Shown one piece after another: positions 37,989-46,447 of a DNA stretch of 51,024 nt. The position numbers were made by a program, and so were the translations under genes. The notes below the pieces were generated by a model. That model was not told the DNA's origin. It did not search any database and was given only the letters and a program-made list of their open reading frames with translations. The stretch's first letter is position 1. Each line of letters opens with the position of its first letter. Origin of the DNA: JAOUFP01 sp963801505 (GTDB taxonomy: Bacteria; Nitrospirota; Thermodesulfovibrionia; Thermodesulfovibrionales; UBA6898). The stretch is from positions 1-51,024 of the forward strand of contig CAWDEY010000006.1 in NCBI GenBank assembly GCA_963801505.1. Reading direction: 5' to 3'.

Positions 37989-39320
37989 ATGGAAGCTCTT
38001 TTCTCAAATAATAAGACTGCATTCAGTCTCTTTGAACTCAACAATATCATTAAGGACGCGATCAGTTACGCGTTGCCTGATACATACTGGGTTGTGGCTG
38101 AAATCGCCGATACCAAGCTCAATCAGAAGGGGCATTGTTATCTTGAGCTTGTTGAAAAAGACGACAACAAGGTCATAGCTCAGGTAAAGGCAAACATATG
38201 GGCCTATGAATACAGGAAACTCAGCCTCAAGTTCCAGGCGGCAACTAATGAATCCCTCAGGCCGGGTATGAAAGTCCTTCTTTTGGTTGCCGTAATCTTT
38301 CACGAAGTCTACGGTTTGAGCCTTAATGTCAGGGACATAGATCCTGCCTATACCATGGGCGAGATGGCACTAAAAAAAAGAGAGGTGATCGACAGACTGA
38401 CAAAAGAAGGGCTGATTGGTCTTAATAAAAGTCTTTCCCTGCCTATTGTGCCGCAAAGAATCGCTGTTATCTCTTCTCCTACAGCTGCTGGATATGGTGA
38501 TTTTTTCAGCCAGCTTGACAATAATCCCTATGGTTACAGGTTTACTCATACCCTCTTCCCTGCCTTAATGCAGGGTCCCGGGGCTGAACAGTCAATTATC
38601 TCAGCTCTGAAGAAGATCAGTCAAAAAATAGACCTTTTTGATGTTTTGGTCATTATACGGGGAGGCGGCTCTGTGGTCGATCTGAGTTGTTTTGACAGCT
38701 ACAGCCTGGCCTCACAAATTGCAAAATCGCCTCTCCCTGTAATCAGCGGCATAGGACACGAAAAGGACGATACAGTAGCTGATATTGCTGCGCATACCAA
38801 AATGAAAACTCCCACTGCTGTAGCAGAATTCCTCATATCAGGGCTCCGCAGTTTTGAGGAGAATATCATTGAGATACAAAACCGTTTAATAAAACATGCT
38901 GGAATATATATCAGTGATGAGAAGTTCACTCTGACCTTACTTACTCGAAGATTGAACTTTATCTCAGTCCAGTTGACTGTATCTATTCATAGTAAAATTG
39001 AGGGGCTGGGAAAAGATCTCAGGATCCATGCCAGACAGGTCATACAAAACGAAGGCAGCAGGCTCGACAACCTGGAAAAAATAATCGTGGTCCTGGATCC
39101 GGCAAATGTCCTCAGGAGAGGTTACAGCATTACACACCACAAGGGAAAGCTATTAAAAGATGCATCTCTCCTCAGAAAAGGTGATTTCATCGATACAACA
39201 TTATTCGATGGCGTTATTAGAAGCATAGTAGAAACTGCAAAGGAGGCAAAAGAGCGTGAGCAAGAGCAGGCAAATGACCTATTCTCTGGCATTGACAGAG
39301 CTTCAGCAGATAATCAGTGA
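37989..39320 (+). CDS. xseA: Exodeoxyribonuclease VII large subunit
   Basis: 443 residues. N-terminal OB fold (residues 12-110, VVAEIADTKLNQKGHCYLELVEKD), then the catalytic core with IAVISSPTAAGYGDF, IIRGGGSVVDLSCFD and PVISGIGHEKDDTVADIAAHTKMKTPTAVAE, followed by coiled coil and the C-terminal RGYSIT segment. Degrades single-stranded DNA to oligonucleotides. Intact frame. Overlaps xseB by 65 bases. Family consensus has GRGGGS where this has IRGGGS. Confidence 0.93.
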   Translation: MEALFSNNKTAFSLFELNNIIKDAISYALPDTYWVVAEIADTKLNQKGHCYLELVEKDDNKVIAQVKANIWAYEYRKLSLKFQAATNESLRPGMKVLLLVAVIFHEVYGLSLNVRDIDPAYTMGEMALKKREVIDRLTKEGLIGLNKSLSLPIVPQRIAVISSPTAAGYGDFFSQLDNNPYGYRFTHTLFPALMQGPGAEQSIISALKKISQKIDLFDVLVIIRGGGSVVDLSCFDSYSLASQIAKSPLPVISGIGHEKDDTVADIAAHTKMKTPTAVAEFLISGLRSFEENIIEIQNRLIKHAGIYISDEKFTLTLLTRRLNFISVQLTVSIHSKIEGLGKDLRIHARQVIQNEGSRLDNLEKIIVVLDPANVLRRGYSITHHKGKLLKDASLLRKGDFIDTTLFDGVIRSIVETAKEAKEREQEQANDLFSGIDRASADNQ

Positions 39321-39489
39321 AATTGAGTCGGAAGAAATTAACGTGGATGTTCTTGCAGAAAAGATCAAGAGGGCGGCATATCTTATTAAATTCTGCAAAG
39401 ACAGATTGAGAAATACAGAAGAAGAGGTTAAAAAAGTGCTCTCTGAAATAGAGGAACCTGCAGGGACAGACGAAGGAGAGACAAAATAA
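39256..39489 (+). CDS. xseB: Exodeoxyribonuclease VII small subunit
   Basis: 77 residues, helical. Start GTG 39256 is chosen because AAAGGAGG lies about 10 bases upstream; ATG 39274 is the alternative. YSLALTELQQIISEIESEEINVDVLAEKIKRA matches the XseB helical hairpin that binds XseA. The following 176 bases to 39665 contain no gene I can support. Confidence 0.88.
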   Translation: MSKSRQMTYSLALTELQQIISEIESEEINVDVLAEKIKRAAYLIKFCKDRLRNTEEEVKKVLSEIEEPAGTDEGETK

Positions 39490-39665
39490 CGCATGACAGG
39501 TCTGCAGTAAACATAGTGCTTTGAAGTCAAGGGACCCGGTTTTGCAGGTGGTGGTTTTGCCGCTCCCCAGACGGGGCATCAGATGTACTAACGTAAAAGT
39601 ACCGGCTAGGAACAACAGGCAAAGACCACCTTATTTTCCCATCCGCTTTACTAACCGCACCTGCT

Positions 39666-40337
39666 TCAGGGTTTAATCAGGTCGATGAGGGACTCGATTT
39701 CAGTTTCGTTGAGGGGGCCACCATTTTTAAGATCGAAACCGGGCATGAGGGTATTATTGACGCCTTCCCTTATTGACTTGAGCAGTTCCGCGCGGGGTTT
39801 CTTGCTCATTGTGGAAAGGGAAGTATTCTTGCCCGCATTGTGACACATAAAACAATCTGCCTTGAACAGGTCCCATCCACTTTTTCCTTTTCCATTGTCT
39901 ACGTGGCACCCACTGCACTTTTCAGTGAATATCTCGATTGCATTGTACTGGCCCAAATGTATCTGGTCCTTAACATGGATTTTCACAGACAATGTTGTGA
40001 CCGGCGTTACCGGGTCATTCGTGTATACTTCAACCGTTTTAGAGAAAAACCCTTTCTTCCCCCGCATGTCGACCGCTACGCTGATGCTTGCCTTTTGTCC
40101 TGGCTTGATCTCGTTCGAACTAGCCACTGCCTTGGTGCTGCCTGAGGTCGCGACAACTTTTTCTATCAGGAGGTCTGTGTCCCCTGCATTTGAGAATTCA
40201 AAGACATATTCAGTCTTGTCCCCCTCGGAGATATTACCAAAATCGTGGTCAACTGTGGCGAACCGGGCCACTGGTTGGGAATAGGCAAGCGATTGAGTGA
40301 GAAAGATGAAAATAGCCGCAAAAATAATTCTCTTCAT
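39666..40337 (-). CDS. DUF1573 domain fused to dihaem cytochrome c (Ser-Gly-Ser variant)
   Basis: 223 residues with a signal peptide (residues 1-20, ending LAYSQP). An Ig-like DUF1573 domain spans 25-120; its usual CGC motif is replaced by Ser-Gly-Ser (ATSGSTKAV). The C-terminal part has two haem sites, CSGCH near 140 and CFMCH near 163, then MPGFDLKNGGPL, whose Met may be an axial ligand. Periplasmic electron carrier or sensor. No ribosome site precedes the ATG and a TGCTATACT -10 lies 6 bases before it, so the transcript may be leaderless. Tandem paralogue at 40453-41124. Confidence 0.82.
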   Translation of the reverse strand: MKRIIFAAIFIFLTQSLAYSQPVARFATVDHDFGNISEGDKTEYVFEFSNAGDTDLLIEKVVATSGSTKAVASSNEIKPGQKASISVAVDMRGKKGFFSKTVEVYTNDPVTPVTTLSVKIHVKDQIHLGQYNAIEIFTEKCSGCHVDNGKGKSGWDLFKADCFMCHNAGKNTSLSTMSKKPRAELLKSIREGVNNTLMPGFDLKNGGPLNETEIESLIDLIKP

Positions 40338-40343
40338 TTTGGT

Positions 40344-40352
40344 AGTATAGCA
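40344..40352 (-). promoter_or_regulatory. Extended -10 promoter giving a leaderless transcript
   Basis: On the minus strand TGC-TATACT ends 6 bases before the ATG at 40337, so transcription would begin at or beside the start codon. The tandem copy has TAATAT (complement of 41131-41136) at the same 6-base distance from its GTG. Confidence 0.45.
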
Positions 40353-40452
40353 TTTTCGTAATATAAATTTGGCTTTTTTTTTAGCCCCTCTTTAGTTAAA
40401 AAAATTCACTGTAAATAGGCAGGCAAGGTACGTTATAGGGCGAAAGAGATTT

Positions 40453-41124
40453 TCAATTCTTAATCAAATCAATCAAGGATTTGATTTCAGCATCGTCTAA
40501 GGGACCGCCATTTCTCAGGTCGAACCCCGGCATAAGGGTATTAGCGACGCCTTTCCTGATTGACTTGAGCAGTTCCACGCGGGGCTTCTTGCTCATTGAG
40601 GAAAGGGAAGTATTCTTGCCCGCATTGTGACACATGAAACAGTCCGCTCTGAATAGGTCCCACCCTCTTTTACCCTTACCCTGGTCAATATGGCATTCCC
40701 TGCATTTTTCGCTGAATATCTCCATTGCTTTATACTGATTCAAATGTATACGATCTTTAATATACATCTGGACGGCCAATTTCGTCACTGGGTTTCCCGG
40801 ATCGTTAGCATAGACCTGAATCGTCTTGGATATATAACCTGTCCTGCCCCTGATATCAACAGACACATTAATCTTTCCACTTTCTCCTGGTTTTAGACGG
40901 CTCGAACTAGCCACCACCGAAGTACAGCCTCAGGAAGCCTGGAGTTTATCTATCACAAGTTCCTGGTCCCCTATGTTGGCAAATTCGAATACATGTTCTA
41001 CCTGATCTTCCTGCCCGATTGTAGCGAAATCATAGTTAAGATGATTAAAACTTATCGCGGGCTGGGCATAGGAAAACGATGCAATAAAGAGCATCAGAAA
41101 TAATGCTAAAATAACTGTTTTCAC
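40453..41124 (-). CDS. DUF1573-dihaem cytochrome c with in-frame UGA at the CGC motif (candidate selenoprotein)
   Basis: 223 codons if UGA at 40932-40930 is read through; the same frame is open on both sides. GTG start at 41124, signal peptide ending SYAQP. The DUF1573 motif reads QAS-UGA-GCT, so the UGA replaces the first Cys of the family's SCGCT. Downstream are haem motifs CRECH and CFMCH and MPGFDLRNGGPL, as in the neighbour (which has Ser-Gly-Ser). A hairpin satisfying bacterial SECIS rules follows the UGA. The same window encodes a certain Sec enzyme. The alternative is a nonsense mutation giving a 64-residue fragment. Confidence 0.7.
40896..40932 (-). promoter_or_regulatory. Candidate SECIS hairpin after the DUF1573 UGA
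   Basis: Reading minus from UGA (40932-40930): arm GGTGGCT (40915-40909), loop AGTTCG (40908-40903), arm AGCCGTC (40902-40896), seven pairs of which two are G-U. The second loop base is G, 22 bases after the UGA, inside the 16-37 range for bacterial SECIS. In the Ser-Gly-Ser paralogue the 5' arm and loop are kept but the 3' arm is AACGAGA, so the stem is lost. Confidence 0.5.
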
Positions 41125-41345
41125 CTAACTATATTACCGCAGCCTTCAAAAAAACTGAAATCCTTGAAGACTTCTGAGGGCAGTTGTTTCGAGAATATCT
41201 CATCACTTTTCCGTTTATTTGAGGCTGCTCCTAAGAGTGAGAATGAACTAAAACTCCACCATATTCCGCGAGGAAGCTGCAAGCCTCTCGGACAAAGTCC
41301 GAAGGTCTAAATCTTAAGTTTTTCAGAAACTTGCAGATAAAGTGG

Positions 41346-42287
41346 CTATCCTCCCTGGTCCGCCTCTTTCATAATCTCTTCAGGCGTCTTTGCCAGGGCC
41401 TTTTCCTCGGCTTTCTTCTTCAGTTCTATTTTTTCATTTGCCTTCGCTGCCTGTCTTTCCTTTGCCAGCAGCCGGGCCTCTTCTCTTACCTTGAAATCAC
41501 CCTCTCCGTACATGACAAAGCGCAGCCATCTGAGTGAGAATTTGAGGAGTTCGAGCTCGTCTTCTTTTATCTTCGTGACAACCTCAGGCCCAATCTCATA
41601 TGCACCAAGAAAACTGCTGTTGAATATAAAATCCCTCACCATATCAAGATTCGAGCTGAACATGAAGAACAGGTCTAAAGATTTCTGGCCTAATTCAACA
41701 ATCCCCAGGGTCTTGGTCTTCAGGACAACTTCCATCCAGTCCTTGTTCATCTCGTCATAGAGGTCTGATTCCTGATCAGCACGCCATTCCTCGATAGTCC
41801 ATTCCTTGTCTTCATTATGACCGAGGCAATGGTCTTCCTTTATCCTGATGAAAAAATCCTCTCCGCTCTTTCTGTCATATTTCTTCATAATCGCCATGCC
41901 TATCGGGTAGTAACGGCAGGTCACCGGACGATCAGAATAGACAGTACACCCCTCAGGCGTAACAAAGGGGCAGGACTTCTCTGCATCGTTTTGCAGCTTA
42001 AGGACAACAATAGGCAGCGGCGTGCCGTCAACAGAACTCGGCACTGTATGCTGCAGGAGAAAATCGTGCGATGACATGCCAAGCCTGTTTTTTAAGCGAA
42101 AAATATCATATGGTGTCAAATTTATCTTTATGCCGCTGCAGCATTTTGTAAAACAGCCGATGCCAGGATAGCACCTGAATTTTATTTTACTTTTGAGGGT
42201 AAGCTGTTCCGGTACTATAACGCTCTTTTGCAGCTTTTCTTTAACTTCATCCATCTTCTTTTTGAATTCTTTTTCATCTAGCGGCAT
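41346..42287 (-). CDS. YkgJ family cysteine-cluster protein (longer paralogue)
   Basis: 313 residues from ATG 42287, which is 8 bases after AGAGGA; a TTG two codons earlier is less likely. Same ligands as the gene at 29083: CYPGIGCFTKCC, LTPYDIFRLKNRL, CPFVTPEGCTVYSDRPVTCRYYP and DHCLG. The C-terminal 50 residues are a Lys/Ala/Glu-rich helix (KANEKIELKKKAEEKALA) absent from the other copy. Function unknown. Intergenic 41125-41345 shows only a weak hairpin (TCGGAC-AAA-GTCCGA). Confidence 0.78.
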   Translation of the reverse strand: MPLDEKEFKKKMDEVKEKLQKSVIVPEQLTLKSKIKFRCYPGIGCFTKCCSGIKINLTPYDIFRLKNRLGMSSHDFLLQHTVPSSVDGTPLPIVVLKLQNDAEKSCPFVTPEGCTVYSDRPVTCRYYPIGMAIMKKYDRKSGEDFFIRIKEDHCLGHNEDKEWTIEEWRADQESDLYDEMNKDWMEVVLKTKTLGIVELGQKSLDLFFMFSSNLDMVRDFIFNSSFLGAYEIGPEVVTKIKEDELELLKFSLRWLRFVMYGEGDFKVREEARLLAKERQAAKANEKIELKKKAEEKALAKTPEEIMKEADQGG

Positions 42288-42345
42288 ATTCAAATCCTCT
42301 TCTGTTTTGTATATGTATTTTCAGGCGTAACTAATCAGGTATTTA

Positions 42346-42366
42346 GGCTGAAGACTGAAGGCTGAA
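42346..42366. repeat. Three tandem copies of a 7-base repeat
   Basis: GGCTGAA, GACTGAA, GGCTGAA in a row within the 189-base gap between the YkgJ start and the pyrophosphatase terminator. Unknown role; such degenerate intergenic repeats are common in these genomes. Confidence 0.5.
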
Positions 42367-42476
42367 GTATATTAATAATTTACAACTGTTTATCCAGCCA
42401 TCTCAAATGCCCGAGGTTTGAGATAACCTAAAAGCCTTCTACCTTTAGTCTATCCACCTGAGCAGTTATTATAACA

Positions 42477-42512
42477 AAAAAGCCGGTCCCGATACCCAGG
42501 AACCGGCTTTTT
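42477..42512. terminator. Rho-independent terminator of the pyrophosphatase operon
   Basis: An 11-bp stem AAAAAGCCGGT (42477-42487) with ACCGGCTTTTT (42502-42512) and a 14-base loop. It lies 25 bases beyond the hppA stop on the minus strand and, being A/T flanked, works in both directions. Confidence 0.85.
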
Positions 42513-42536
42513 CCTGTTATTAACTACTTCAAACTA

Positions 42537-44633
42537 TTAAATCAAAGGAACAATCAGAAGCGCGACAATGTTGATGACCTTGATCATCGGGTTGATCGCA
42601 GGTCCTGCGGTGTCCTTGTAAGGATCGCCGACTGTGTCACCCGTGACAGAGGCCTTGTGTCCGTCGCTTCCCTTCTTATGGACCTTACCTGTGGAATCAG
42701 TAACTCCATCTTCAAAGGATTTTTTGGCGTTGTCCCATGCGCCACCGCCACTTGTCATGGCAATAGCCTGGAAGAGTCCTGTCAGGATACTTCCCATAAG
42801 GACGCCTCCGAGTGCCTCTCTGCCCAAGGCAAAACCTACAACAACAGGAACAACAACCGGGATAAGCGCAGGGACCATCATCTGATGAATGGCGCCCTTG
42901 GTCACGATGTCAACGCACTTGCCGTACTCCGGTTTTCCCGTGCCTTCCATAATGCCAGGGATCTCACGGAACTGCCTACGCACTTCAACAACGATGCCGC
43001 CGGCAGCCTTAGCAACGGCCTCCATCAGGAGCGAGCCGTAATAATAAGGAAGCAGACCGCCGATAAAGAGACCTGCCAGAACCATCGGGTTTGAAAGGTC
43101 AAATTTCAGTAAAGATGCCTGTGTGACCGGGTCAACGCCAAAAGAGCGTGAATACTCTGCAAAAAGAACCAGCGCTGCAAGAGCTGCTGAACCGATTGCA
43201 TAACCCTTTGTAACAGCCTTTGTGGTGTTGCCGACTGCATCCAGGGGGTCTGTAATGTTGCGGATCTCTTCAGGCATTCCTGCCATTTCTGCTATTCCAC
43301 CTGCGTTGTCTGTAATCGGGCCGTAGGTGTCAATGGCCACAACAATGCCTGTCATTGAAAGCATTGAAACCGCTGATAATGCAATAGCAAAAAGGCCGCC
43401 TGACGCATCACCGTTAAATCCACCGCCTAAATAATAAGCTCCGAGGATCGAAGCAACAATAACTAAAACAGGAGCTGCGGTTGACTTCATGCTGACTGCG
43501 AGACCGGCGATTACGTTTGTGCCATGACCAGTCAAGCTGGCTTGTGCAATGTGTTTTACCGGTGGATACTGCGCAGCAGTGAAGTACTCAGTTATAACAA
43601 CGATCACTCCGGTCAATGCAAGGCCGATGATCGCCATAAGGAAAACATTCATCTGTGTAAATGAAGGGTGTGTAGCCATTGCAGCCGGATCTATACCTTT
43701 CAGGAATTCACCTGTCACGATATAAAATGTTACTGCTGCAAGACCCCCGGCTACAGCGAGTCCCTTATAGAGGGCGCCCATGATATATCCGCCTTTGCCG
43801 AGTCTTACTGCAAATGTTCCGATAATGGAAGCAATAATCGATATTCCGCCGAGGAGCATCGGGAATTCCACCCATGGACTCTCAGCGCCGAAAACAGTCT
43901 TTGCAAGCAACATTGCTGCAACGAGTGTGACCGTATATGTCTCATAAAGGTCAGCTGCCATACCAGCGCAGTCGCCGACGTTGTCGCCGACGTTGTCTGC
44001 GATAACAGCAGGGTTTCTGGGGTCATCCTCAGGAATTCCTGCCTCAACCTTACCAACGAGGTCAGCGCCTACGTCAGCAGCCTTTGTATAGATACCACCT
44101 GCGATACGGGCAAACACGCTCATGAGTGAACATCCGAATCCTAGTCCTACAAGCGCATGGAATGCCATCTCAGGTGCTGCCGTTTTTACTATAGTATAGA
44201 AACCCGCAAGACCGATAATCCCAAGACCAACGACCATAACTCCGGTCACCGAGCCGCCCTTAAAAGCAAGGCCGAGTGCAGCCTGGATGCCCTTGTAGGC
44301 TGCCTGGGCCGTGCGCACATTGGCCCGCACCGATACCATCATGCCGATGTATCCGGCGAGCGCCGAACCGACAGTGCCGATGACGAACCCTACTGCTGTC
44401 CAGGGCCCGAGGAAGGACAAAAGAACCGTTAAAATTACTGCAACAACAGCTACTGTTTTGTACTCACGTGCGAGGAACGCCATTGCGCCCTCTTTTACAG
44501 CATTCGAGATCTCCTGCATCTTCGCATTTCCTGCGTCCTGCTTTGATACCCATATTGCAGTCATCGCAGCGTATATCACGCCTAACACTCCGCAACCTAA
44601 GGCAAATAATATAGTATTACTAAGTGCACTCAT
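42537..44633 (-). CDS. hppA: Membrane-bound proton-translocating pyrophosphatase
   Basis: 698 residues, about 16 membrane helices, start preceded by AAGGAGGAA. Catalytic motifs: GGIYTKAADVGADLVGKVEAGIPEDDPRNPAVIADNVGDNVGD (seen as KAADVGADLVGK then DDPRNPAVIADNVGDNVGD) near residue 180, and a second Asp-rich loop GDTVGDPYKDTAGPA near 660. GNTTKA near residue 470 has Lys where K+-dependent enzymes have Ala, which indicates a K+-independent H+ pump (inference). It recovers energy from PPi, the product of sulfate activation, consistent with its position after aprA-qmoABC. Confidence 0.95.
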   Translation of the reverse strand: MSALSNTILFALGCGVLGVIYAAMTAIWVSKQDAGNAKMQEISNAVKEGAMAFLAREYKTVAVVAVILTVLLSFLGPWTAVGFVIGTVGSALAGYIGMMVSVRANVRTAQAAYKGIQAALGLAFKGGSVTGVMVVGLGIIGLAGFYTIVKTAAPEMAFHALVGLGFGCSLMSVFARIAGGIYTKAADVGADLVGKVEAGIPEDDPRNPAVIADNVGDNVGDCAGMAADLYETYTVTLVAAMLLAKTVFGAESPWVEFPMLLGGISIIASIIGTFAVRLGKGGYIMGALYKGLAVAGGLAAVTFYIVTGEFLKGIDPAAMATHPSFTQMNVFLMAIIGLALTGVIVVITEYFTAAQYPPVKHIAQASLTGHGTNVIAGLAVSMKSTAAPVLVIVASILGAYYLGGGFNGDASGGLFAIALSAVSMLSMTGIVVAIDTYGPITDNAGGIAEMAGMPEEIRNITDPLDAVGNTTKAVTKGYAIGSAALAALVLFAEYSRSFGVDPVTQASLLKFDLSNPMVLAGLFIGGLLPYYYGSLLMEAVAKAAGGIVVEVRRQFREIPGIMEGTGKPEYGKCVDIVTKGAIHQMMVPALIPVVVPVVVGFALGREALGGVLMGSILTGLFQAIAMTSGGGAWDNAKKSFEDGVTDSTGKVHKKGSDGHKASVTGDTVGDPYKDTAGPAINPMIKVINIVALLIVPLI

Positions 44634-44767
44634 TAAATTCCTCCTTATTATTAATTAAGACCTTGTTATAAACTCTCCTAAAGCGACCTTGCTACCTGGG
44701 AAAGCGCCTGCTCCTTCACCTCCTTTGTTACATTCTGTGCCTGCTGATTCAACAATTCCCGTATTTT

Positions 44768-45211
44768 CTATCCAGGATATTTATCAGAAATATAATCTTT
44801 CAGGTAATGGTTCTCTGCCCTAAGGTCAGTTACCTGGGCCTTTACTACGTCTCTGATCGATAACATGGCGATAATCTTGTTCTTTTCAAGCACAGGAAGG
44901 TGTCTTATTCTGTTTTTTATCATAATAGTCGTAACATAACAGAGATCGTCATCCTGTTCTGCAATGATCATGTTCACGGTCATAACCTCTGCTACCTTTA
45001 TATCCCTGAAAGGCTTCTCTCCCTTTCTTGTCCAGCACTTCAACACATCTCTTTCGGTAAACATTCCAACCGGCTTGTCCTCTTCAACAACGATAAGCGC
45101 TCCTACCTCATGTTCGACCATCTGGCTGATAGCATCCGCTACAGACCGGTCCCTGGATATCGATAAGATATTTTTGCTTACCGGACCTAAAATCTCTTTA
45201 ACTGTTGCCAT
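44768..45211 (-). CDS. CBS-domain-pair protein
   Basis: 147 residues with two CBS motifs (residues 10-65 and 75-130: VGMFTERDVLK and IAMLSIRDVVK). CBS pairs bind AMP, ATP or related nucleotides. Located between qmoC and hppA, it could report the adenylate state created by APS reduction (which releases AMP). After the TAG stop the same frame stays open for 29 codons (44767-44681; KIRELLNQQAQNVTKEVKEQ then ALSQVARSL) with a charged helical look, so the stop may be a point error or a recent truncation. Confidence 0.85.
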   Translation of the reverse strand: MATVKEILGPVSKNILSISRDRSVADAISQMVEHEVGALIVVEEDKPVGMFTERDVLKCWTRKGEKPFRDIKVAEVMTVNMIIAEQDDDLCYVTTIMIKNRIRHLPVLEKNKIIAMLSIRDVVKAQVTDLRAENHYLKDYISDKYPG

Positions 45212-45256
45212 ACCACGTTACTCCATTTCTTCCGTATAATCGGCACGCCTGGTCAT

Positions 45257-46438
45257 CTAGTATTTTTTGTCCTCCCTGCCCGAATACTTTGCAAATACAA
45301 GTGCAGTGGTCCTGTAAACCATATGCGCCATCTTTGAAAAAGGCGCATAGGCGAAGAGGAAAAATATGGTCACAAGGTGAATGAAGTAGACGGGATATGC
45401 AAGCAAAGTGATGTCCATAAGCCTCAAAACATAAGCAAGTATCCCGGTCGTTACCAATGTTAATATTATGCTGATAAACAGCCAATCGTAGTAACTGCCG
45501 GCGCCGGCCTTCTCTTCATTCTTTCTCCTGTTTAAGAGGACCTGGAGAATTCCGGTGAAAAGGACCAGTCCGCTTACGGCCCCCAGAAGCTTCATGGGGT
45601 CATACCATGGATACGGAGACTCACCAAAGTGGAAAATCGAGAATGCCTGGATATCGAAAAGCTCCCACCCGTAAAGGTAAATTATCGCCCAGGTAGTTGT
45701 GATGGCGAGTCCGACAAACCCGAAAAATACGAACATATGCGCGGTCGATCTGTCCTTCGTCACCTCGCATTTGTCGAAACGCTTGTGCGTCATAAACTCC
45801 AGGATAGTATTCATGATGATGATTGGAATCGGCCCTTTCACCTTCCTCTGCCATGGATTAGTGCTTATCTCCGTACCTGATTTCAGGTCCTTCCAGTACC
45901 TTACGACTCCCGCGAAGAATCCGAGAAGCGCAAACAGGGCGCAAGCTATAAATACTGTATCGATTATTGGGACAGGCACCATATCTCTTGCATAAACAAT
46001 ATCGTGTGCAGGTATCGAGAGGTGACCAAGATACGCAAGTATTGTCGCGAATAGCACTACAGGAACTGCCAGCAGCATCCAGAGGTTCTTCGGGTCTCCC
46101 AGGGCCTTTCCCATGAAAGACGGAAAAGCGTAATGCTCAATGCTCAGCTTTCTGATCGCGCCAAGGACCTCCCCTGGTTTTGCGCCTCTCGGACAGTAGG
46201 CTGTACAGTCGCTGCACTGATGGCAGAGCCATATATCGGGGTTGCTGAAGAGCTTGTCTTTCAGTCCCCATTGTGCCTGGATCATCTCTTTCCTTGGGAA
46301 CGGTTTGTCCTCAGGAGTTACATTACAGACAACTGAACAGGTTGCGCATTGATAACACTTCTTTAATGATTCCCCCCCTGAGTTTATTACCTTTTTGACA
46401 AATTCCAAATCTGGTTTGATCGCCTTAGCGTTTGCCAT
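45257..46438 (-). CDS. qmoC: Quinone-interacting membrane-bound oxidoreductase subunit C
   Basis: 393 residues. N-terminal HdrC-like domain with two [4Fe-4S] motifs, CYQCATCSVVC near residue 28 and CHQCSDCTAYC near 72; from residue 120 on a haem b-type membrane domain (HdrE/NarI-like) with about six helices. It takes electrons from menaquinol and passes them to QmoAB. Nine bases after qmoB; start preceded by AGGAGG. Length is normal for QmoC. Confidence 0.95.
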   Translation of the reverse strand: MANAKAIKPDLEFVKKVINSGGESLKKCYQCATCSVVCNVTPEDKPFPRKEMIQAQWGLKDKLFSNPDIWLCHQCSDCTAYCPRGAKPGEVLGAIRKLSIEHYAFPSFMGKALGDPKNLWMLLAVPVVLFATILAYLGHLSIPAHDIVYARDMVPVPIIDTVFIACALFALLGFFAGVVRYWKDLKSGTEISTNPWQRKVKGPIPIIIMNTILEFMTHKRFDKCEVTKDRSTAHMFVFFGFVGLAITTTWAIIYLYGWELFDIQAFSIFHFGESPYPWYDPMKLLGAVSGLVLFTGILQVLLNRRKNEEKAGAGSYYDWLFISIILTLVTTGILAYVLRLMDITLLAYPVYFIHLVTIFFLFAYAPFSKMAHMVYRTTALVFAKYSGREDKKY

Positions 46439-46447
46439 TATTTCCTC

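Noticed and set aside
39490..39665. Minus-strand frame with GSGKTTT-like sequence after xseB
   Set aside because: It lies in the shadow of xseA/xseB, has no start or conserved follow-up motif, and the P-loop-like string is isolated.
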